In this document: piece by piece, positions 57,758-64,000 of the stretch | How positions within the stretch are numbered: position 1 is the stretch's first letter | Layout: every line of letters starts with the position of its first letter | NCBI RefSeq assembly: GCF_024138395.1 | Contig: NZ_JAMYDU010000005.1 | Span: 273,939-337,938 of the forward strand | From: Pseudomonas mandelii | GTDB taxonomy: Bacteria > Pseudomonadota > Gammaproteobacteria > Pseudomonadales > Pseudomonadaceae | Length of the DNA stretch: 64,000 bases | Direction of reading: 5' to 3' | Program-made: the position numbers and the translations under genes | Notes under the pieces: generated by a model | Told to the model about the DNA's origin: nothing | Database searches by the model: none | What the model saw: only the letters and a program-made list of their open reading frames with translations

Positions 57758-59482
57758 GTGGAGCTTTTATCTGGCGGTGAGATGCTCGTCCGCTTTTTGC
57801 GTGACGAAGGCGTCAAATATATCTACGGGTACCCGGGTGGTGCTCTTCTTCATGTCTATGATGCCTTGTTCAAAGAACCGGAAGTGACCCACATCCTGGT
57901 TCGTCACGAGCAGGCTGCGACCCATATGGCCGACGGTTATGCCCGTGCCACCGGTAAAGCCGGTGTGGTACTGGTAACTTCCGGCCCGGGCGCAACCAAC
58001 GCCATCACCGGTATTGCCACGGCCTACATGGACTCCATTCCGATGGTGATCATTTCCGGCCAGGTGCCTAGCACCATGGTAGGCACCGATGCATTCCAGG
58101 AAACCGACATGATCGGTATCTCCCGGCCGATCGTGAAGCACAGCTTCATGATCAAGCATGCGTCGGAAATCCCGGAAGTCATGAAGAAGGCGTTCTACCT
58201 GGCGCAATCCGGTCGTCCTGGTCCGGTCGTTGTCGATATCCCGAAAGACATGACCAACCCGGCCGAAAAGTTCGAATACATCTTCCCGAAAAAAGCCAAG
58301 CTGCGTTCCTACAGCCCGGCCGTTCGCGGTCATTCCGGGCAAATCCGCAAGGCAGCCGAAATGCTCCTGGCGGCCAAGCGTCCTGTGCTTTATGCAGGCG
58401 GCGGCGTGATTCTCGGTGGTGGCTCTGCGCCGCTGACCGAGCTGGCGAAGATGCTCAACCTGCCCGTGACCAATACCCTGATGGGTTTGGGTGCCTACCC
58501 TGGCACCGACCGTCAGTTCATTGGCATGCTCGGCATGCACGGCAGTTACACCGCCAACCTGGCGATGCACCATGCCGATGTCATCCTTGCAGTCGGCGCG
58601 CGCTTCGATGACCGCGTGATCAACGGCCCGGCCAAGTTCTGTCCGAATGCCAAGATCATTCACATCGACATCGACCCGGCTTCGATCTCCAAGACCATCA
58701 AGGCAGACGTGCCTATCGTCGGTCCGGTCGAGAGTGTCCTGACTGAAATGGTCGCGATCCTCAAGGAAATCGGCGAGACCCCGAACAAGGAGTCCGTTGC
58801 CAGCTGGTGGAAGCAAGTCGATGAGTGGCGCGGTGACCGTGGCCTGTTCCCTTATGACAAGGGCGATGGCAGCGTGATCAAGCCGCAGACCGTGATCGAA
58901 ACCCTGTGCGAAGTGACCAAGGGCGACGCCTTTGTGACCTCCGACGTGGGCCAGCACCAAATGTTCGCCGCGCAGTACTACACGTTCAACAAGCCGAACC
59001 GCTGGATCAACTCCGGTGGTCTGGGCACCATGGGCTTCGGTTTTCCGGCGGCAATGGGCATCAAATTGAGCTTCCCGGATGATGACGTCGCCTGCGTTAC
59101 GGGCGAGGGCAGCATCCAGATGAATATTCAGGAGCTGTCGACCTGCCTGCAATACGGTTTGCCGGTGAAGATCGTCATTCTGAATAACGGTGTACTGGGT
59201 ATGGTTCGCCAGTGGCAGGACATGAGTTATGGTAGCCGCCACTCGCATTCCTACATGGAATCGTTGCCTGACTTCGTCAAGCTGGCCGAGGCCTATGGTC
59301 ACGTTGGCGTGCGCATCACCGAATCGAAAGATTTGAAGTCGAAGATGGAAGAGGCGTTCGCCATGAAAGATCGCCTGGTGGTTATCGATATTTCGGTCGA
59401 CACCAGCGAGCACGTCTACCCGATGCAGATCAAAGACGGCTCCATGCGCGATATGTGGCTGAGCAAGACGGAGCGTACTTAA
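57758..59482 (+). CDS. ilvI: Acetolactate synthase large subunit
   Basis: The protein is 574 aa, starting [18 protein letters not shown] at a GTG with AGAGGTG 7 bases upstream. The ThDP glutamate is in [19 protein letters not shown]. The ThDP-Mg motif begins [19 protein letters not shown] and ends VILNN. It makes acetolactate and acetohydroxybutyrate for Val, Leu, Ile and pantothenate. The frame is open upstream to 57677, but that extension is not family-like. The 57357-57757 gap shows no gene or recognisable leader. Confidence 0.95.
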   Translation: MELLSGGEMLVRFLRDEGVKYIYGYPGGALLHVYDALFKEPEVTHILVRHEQAATHMADGYARATGKAGVVLVTSGPGATNAITGIATAYMDSIPMVIISGQVPSTMVGTDAFQETDMIGISRPIVKHSFMIKHASEIPEVMKKAFYLAQSGRPGPVVVDIPKDMTNPAEKFEYIFPKKAKLRSYSPAVRGHSGQIRKAAEMLLAAKRPVLYAGGGVILGGGSAPLTELAKMLNLPVTNTLMGLGAYPGTDRQFIGMLGMHGSYTANLAMHHADVILAVGARFDDRVINGPAKFCPNAKIIHIDIDPASISKTIKADVPIVGPVESVLTEMVAILKEIGETPNKESVASWWKQVDEWRGDRGLFPYDKGDGSVIKPQTVIETLCEVTKGDAFVTSDVGQHQMFAAQYYTFNKPNRWINSGGLGTMGFGFPAAMGIKLSFPDDDVACVTGEGSIQMNIQELSTCLQYGLPVKIVILNNGVLGMVRQWQDMSYGSRHSHSYMESLPDFVKLAEAYGHVGVRITESKDLKSKMEEAFAMKDRLVVIDISVDTSEHVYPMQIKDGSMRDMWLSKTERT

Positions 59483-59484
59483 TC

Positions 59485-59976
59485 ATGCGGCACATTATTT
59501 CCTTGCTTCTGGAAAACGAACCGGGCGCTCTGTCTCGTGTAGTCGGCCTGTTCTCGCAGCGCAACTACAACATCGAAAGCCTGACCGTGGCCCCCACTGA
59601 AGACCCGACTCTGTCGCGTCTGACGCTGACCACTGTCGGCCACGATGAAGTCATCGAACAGATCACCAAGAACCTGAACAAGCTGATCGAAGTGGTAAAA
59701 CTGGTCGACCTGTCGGAGAGTGCTCACATCGAGCGCGAACTGATGCTGGTCAAGGTCAAGGCCACCGGCGCCCAGCGCGCCGAGATCAAGCGCACCACCG
59801 ATATTTATCGTGGGCAGATCGTTGATGTCAGCGCTAGCGTGTATACCGTTCAATTGACCGGTACCAGCGACAAGCTCGACAGCTTCATTCAATCGATCGG
59901 GACCGCCTCGATTCTGGAAACCGTACGCAGTGGCGTCACCGGGATTGCCCGCGGCGACAAAGTACTGAGCATCTAA
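59485..59976 (+). CDS. ilvH: Acetolactate synthase small subunit
   Basis: The protein is 163 aa. The N-terminal ACT domain starts MRHIISLLLENEPGALSRVVGLF with RNYNIESLTVAPTED, and a C-terminal ACT-like domain follows. It binds valine and stimulates IlvI. It starts 2 bases after the ilvI stop. Confidence 0.96.
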   Translation: MRHIISLLLENEPGALSRVVGLFSQRNYNIESLTVAPTEDPTLSRLTLTTVGHDEVIEQITKNLNKLIEVVKLVDLSESAHIERELMLVKVKATGAQRAEIKRTTDIYRGQIVDVSASVYTVQLTGTSDKLDSFIQSIGTASILETVRSGVTGIARGDKVLSI

Positions 59977-61041
<1,065 letters not shown>

Positions 61042-61058
61042 GTCCCGAGCTTGTACGG

Positions 61059-61085
61059 AAAACGCGGCCTAGGCCGCGTTTTTTC
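61059..61085 (+). terminator. Terminator of ilvIHC
   Basis: The palindrome AACGCGGCCTAGGCCGCGTT is followed by six T. Confidence 0.93.
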
Positions 61086-61187
61086 GTTTGGATCCGCCGG
61101 TTCTGGTATAAAGCTGCATTGTTTGTGGCCGAACCGTCGTCCCAGACACCTGTCGAAACTTTCCACCCCGTTGCAAGGTAAATGTCC

Positions 61188-62045
61188 ATGAGCGAACGTC
61201 CCGAAGAGCCAAAGCAGGCTTCTGACGCCGAAAGCCTTCTGCCCATCGATGAACACATCGAAGAAGGGCATGACGCTGAAGGCCGTAAAGTCCGGCATCG
61301 TGGTATCTATCTTCTGCCGAATCTGTTCACCACAGCGAACCTCTTCGCAGGGTTCTATTCCATCATCAACTCGATGAGCGCCCAGAGTGCCTTGAGTGCG
61401 GGTGATGCTATCGGCGCGAGCAAATATTTTGCGTTTTCCGCGATCGCAATTTTCGTCGCCATGGTACTCGACGGCCTCGACGGTCGCGTTGCCCGTATGA
61501 CCAACACCCAAAGTGCTTTCGGTGCCGAGTACGACTCGCTCTCGGACATGGTTGCCTTTGGTGTGGCGCCGGCATTGCTGGCATTCGGCTGGGCCCTGGG
61601 TGACATGGGCAAGGTCGGCTGGATGGTCGCCTTCATCTACGTGGCGGGGGCGGCGTTACGTCTGGCGCGTTTCAACACTCAGGTCGGCACCGCAGACAAA
61701 CGTTACTTCATCGGTCTGGCCAGCCCGGCTGCCGCCGGTGTGGTCGCGGGCATTGTCTGGGCATTCAGCGACTACGGCATTCAGGGTTCCAAGATGTCGT
61801 TCCTGGTTGCACTGATGGTTGCCGCCGCGGGGATGCTGATGGTCAGTAACATCAAGTACAACAGCTTCAAGGAGCTGGACTTGAAAGGGCGCGTTCCTTT
61901 TGTCGCGATCCTCGCGGTGGTATTGGTATTCGCCGTTGTGTTCAGTGATCCGCCGCGCATCCTGCTGCTGGTTTTCCTTGCCTATGCGGCTTCCGGGCCG
62001 GTGCAGTACCTGCTGCGCCTTCGTCGCCACAAAAAAGCCGAGTGA
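61188..62045 (+). CDS. pssA: CDP-diacylglycerol-serine O-phosphatidyltransferase
   Basis: The protein is 285 aa. The CDP-alcohol phosphotransferase motif is DGLDGRVARMTNTQSAFGAE with YDSLSD after it (DG-x2-AR-x8-G-x3-D-x3-D). About seven membrane segments are seen. It makes phosphatidylserine, the precursor of phosphatidylethanolamine. The ATG at 61188 has AAGG 9 bases upstream; the ATG two codons earlier is too close to it. Confidence 0.94.
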   Translation: MSERPEEPKQASDAESLLPIDEHIEEGHDAEGRKVRHRGIYLLPNLFTTANLFAGFYSIINSMSAQSALSAGDAIGASKYFAFSAIAIFVAMVLDGLDGRVARMTNTQSAFGAEYDSLSDMVAFGVAPALLAFGWALGDMGKVGWMVAFIYVAGAALRLARFNTQVGTADKRYFIGLASPAAAGVVAGIVWAFSDYGIQGSKMSFLVALMVAAAGMLMVSNIKYNSFKELDLKGRVPFVAILAVVLVFAVVFSDPPRILLLVFLAYAASGPVQYLLRLRRHKKAE

Positions 62046-62108
62046 TGTAATTTCCCTCATACTCCGCAGTCTATGGGTGCATCTGTCCTCCAAAGCTGCG
62101 GAGTTGTC

Positions 62109-63122
62109 ATGCTGATCAAAGTCCCCAAAGCGTCCGACTGTCATGAGTCGGACGTCACGCCTGAATCCCTCTACCTTTCACGTCGCAGTGTATTAGGTGC
62201 CGCCGTCGCCGGTTTGGCGGTGAGCAGTTTGCCGCGTTGGGCGAGTGCCGACGATGTTGCGCGTTATGCCGATGTCGAGTCGGGCAATGCACCGTCCTGG
62301 TTTACCGAAAAGCTTCCTTCTACCAAATGGGGGGCGGTCAACGTCAAAGACGAGGCGATCACACCTTTCAAGGACGCGACCCACTACAACAACTTCTATG
62401 AGTTCGGTACCGATAAAGGTGATCCCGCGGCCAACGCCGGTGCGCTGAAAACCGAACCCTGGAGCGTAGTGGTGGACGGGGAAGTAGGTAAGCCGGGGCG
62501 GTATGCGCTGGAAGACTTCATGAAGCCTTATCAGCTGGAAGAGCGTATCTATCGTCTTCGCTGTGTGGAAGCCTGGTCGATGGTCATTCCGTGGATCGGT
62601 TTTCCTGTTTCGGCTTTGCTCAAGGAGGTCGAGCCGACGTCCAAGGCCAAGTTCATTCGCTTCGAAACCTTGCAGGATCCCAAGAGTATGCCCGGGCAGC
62701 GTTCCGGTTTTGCCCTGATCGACTGGCCTTATGTAGAAGGATTGCGTCTGGATGAAGCGATGAATCCGTTGGCGATTCTTGTTGTGGGCATGTATGGGCG
62801 TGAGTTGCCGAATCAGAACGGTGCGCCGCTGCGTCTGGTGGTGCCCTGGAAGTACGGTTTCAAGAGCATTAAATCCATCGTGCGGATCAGCCTAGTCAGC
62901 GAGCAGCCGAAAACCACCTGGCAGAGTATCGCCTCGGATGAGTATGGTTTTTATGCGAATGTGAACCCGACAGTGGATCACCCGCGCTGGACCCAGGCAC
63001 GGGAAAGGCGTTTGCCGAGCGGTCTGTTCAAGCCCAATGTGCGGGACACGCAAATGTTCAATGGTTACTCGGATGAAGTCTCCTCTCTATATACAGGGCT
63101 CGATCTGCGGAAGAATTACTGA
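62109..63122 (+). CDS. msrP: Periplasmic methionine sulfoxide reductase, molybdopterin subunit
   Basis: The protein is 337 aa. A Tat signal ([19 protein letters not shown]) is near residue 25-45. The molybdenum ligand cysteine is in [15 protein letters not shown]. It repairs oxidised methionines in envelope proteins, taking electrons from MsrQ. The start [11 protein letters not shown] at 62109 has GGAG about 6 bases upstream. Its stop overlaps msrQ by one base. Confidence 0.95.
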   Translation: MLIKVPKASDCHESDVTPESLYLSRRSVLGAAVAGLAVSSLPRWASADDVARYADVESGNAPSWFTEKLPSTKWGAVNVKDEAITPFKDATHYNNFYEFGTDKGDPAANAGALKTEPWSVVVDGEVGKPGRYALEDFMKPYQLEERIYRLRCVEAWSMVIPWIGFPVSALLKEVEPTSKAKFIRFETLQDPKSMPGQRSGFALIDWPYVEGLRLDEAMNPLAILVVGMYGRELPNQNGAPLRLVVPWKYGFKSIKSIVRISLVSEQPKTTWQSIASDEYGFYANVNPTVDHPRWTQARERRLPSGLFKPNVRDTQMFNGYSDEVSSLYTGLDLRKNY

Positions 63123-63742
63123 TGCGATATCCGTTCTGGCGTATTGGCGTATTCATCGCTGTAGCGATTTGGCCGCTGCTTTGGTTGTATCAGGCTTGGG
63201 CGGATGTGCTGGGGCCTGATCCAGGCAAGGTATTGGTTGACCGTCTGGGGCAGGGGACGCTTGTACTGCTGCTCATTACATTAAGCATGACGCCACTGCA
63301 GAAGCTTACCGGTTGGTCGGGATGGATAGCAGTTCGGCGCCAGTTGGGGTTGTGGTGCTTCGCTTATGTGGTTTTGCATTTGAGCGGTTACACGGCCTTC
63401 ATTCTTGGCTTTGATTGGTCGCAGCTGGGCGTCGAGTTGCGTAAGCGGCCGTACATTATTGTCGGGGTATTGGGGTTTCTCTGTTTGCTGGCATTGGCGG
63501 TTACCTCTAATCGCTACAGTCAGCGGCGTTTGGGTTCTCGCTGGAAGAAACTGCATCGGTTGGTCTATGTGGTTCTCGGGCTCGGATTACTGCATATGTT
63601 GTGGATCGTGCGTGCCGATCTGAAGGAGTGGGCGATCTATACTTCTATAGGTGCGTTGTTGCTGGTGTTGAGATTGCCGCCTGTAACCCGCCGGATTCCA
63701 CGATTAATAGCCAAAAAGACACCTTCTGCCAGAAAGGCGTAA
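63122..63742 (+). CDS. msrQ: Heme-binding membrane subunit MsrQ
   Basis: The protein is 206 aa with six membrane segments in the ferric-reductase-like fold. Histidines in [21 protein letters not shown] and LGLLHMLW are the expected heme ligands. It passes electrons from the quinone pool or a flavin reductase to MsrP. Confidence 0.95.
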   Translation: MRYPFWRIGVFIAVAIWPLLWLYQAWADVLGPDPGKVLVDRLGQGTLVLLLITLSMTPLQKLTGWSGWIAVRRQLGLWCFAYVVLHLSGYTAFILGFDWSQLGVELRKRPYIIVGVLGFLCLLALAVTSNRYSQRRLGSRWKKLHRLVYVVLGLGLLHMLWIVRADLKEWAIYTSIGALLLVLRLPPVTRRIPRLIAKKTPSARKA

Positions 63743-63749
63743 TTAGAGG

Positions 63750-63777
63750 TTGACGGCAGATTCTGAAAGCCTATAAT
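63750..63777 (+). promoter_or_regulatory. Upstream sigma-70 promoter of putative rrn operon
   Basis: TTGACG and TATAAT are 16 bases apart, just after msrQ and facing off the right edge. Confidence 0.7.
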
Positions 63778-63952
63778 TCGCCCCACTTCCGGCGCAGTCG
63801 AAACGGAAAACTCCTTGGTAAACAAAGAGTTACGCAGTTTTCGACAGCGGTTACGCTTCAGTTCATCGAAGCCAGAAGGAGTTGGTAAGGCAGTGTGTTG
63901 TCGCCTTATTGACGGTTCGATCTTCTCGGTCGAAAGCGGAGAAAAAGAGGTG

Positions 63953-63980
63953 TTGACAGCAGCGAGTAACGCTGTAGAAT
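63953..63980 (+). promoter_or_regulatory. rrn-type promoter with GC-rich discriminator
   Basis: TTGACA and TAGAAT are 16 bases apart, followed by TCGCCTCCCGCTAACGAGAG, a GC-rich discriminator and start region of the kind seen before 16S rRNA in Pseudomonas. The rRNA itself is beyond the window. Confidence 0.8.
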
Positions 63981-64000
63981 TCGCCTCCCGCTAACGAGAG

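Noticed and set aside
57767..59413. Minus-strand frame of 548 codons
   Set aside because: Antisense to ilvI.

Overview
The window is a high-GC, densely coding gamma-proteobacterial chromosome segment. It most likely comes from a Pseudomonas of the fluorescens group. The evidence is the order acsB-pgi-panD-panC-panB-folK-pcnB-crcZ-cbrB-cbrA-gluQRS-dksA, a heme ABC transporter next to a PrrF-type small RNA, ponB beside an lpoP-like gene, and many paired REP elements of the GGAGCGxGCTTGCCCGCGA and GATCGCAGCC...GGAGCTGC types. No tRNA, rRNA body, IS element, prophage or CRISPR array was seen.

Layout. 1-7978 is almost all minus strand. It holds an EF-hand protein with three EGKCG motifs (bufferin/HvfA-like, cut off from its neighbours by the window edge), a type II NADH dehydrogenase, DUF3094-MOSC-DUF1780, and a run PPK2 -> SulP transporter -> AI-2E family permease -> small K+ channel-like protein. 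8218-12195 is a benK-benE-benF uptake operon behind a clear BenR/XylS-type operator, without benABCD. 12320-15298 is a TRAP dicarboxylate-type transporter (dctMQP). 15403-17793 holds trkH and a CbiM-like permease. 17933-23193 holds yacG-coaE-pilD-pilC-pilB and divergent pilA. 23509-28480 holds a BON protein with its own sigma-54 promoter, envelope proteins and a methyltransferase. 28672-37189 holds acsB, pgi, pantothenate synthesis, folK and pcnB. 37517-42653 holds the CrcZ small RNA and the cbrB-cbrA-cbrX control genes. 42729-46489 holds gluQRS, dksA, an aminotransferase and sfsA. 46486-50662 holds a Rieske protein, the heme importer hmuTUV-chaN and PrrF. 50795-57356 holds small proteins, an APH/AAA kinase-like protein, mrcB and lpoP. 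57758-63742 holds ilvI-ilvH-ilvC, pssA and msrPQ. The last 250 bases carry tandem strong promoters of the kind found in front of Pseudomonas rRNA operons.

How parts work together. CbrA/CbrB activate crcZ through a TGTTAC-N14-GTAACA site and a sigma-54 promoter, both visible here. CrcZ carries six A-rich motifs that sequester Hfq/Crc. At least four genes in the same window (benK, benF, acsB, dctP) have matching A-rich motifs at their ribosome binding sites, so the window contains both the carbon catabolite repression switch and likely targets. Three sigma-54 promoters (pilA, BON gene, crcZ) are visible. Iron control is seen at prrF and possibly at hmuT.

Limits: everything was read by eye. Start sites were chosen from ribosome binding sites and family knowledge. 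Regulatory sites are sequence matches only.
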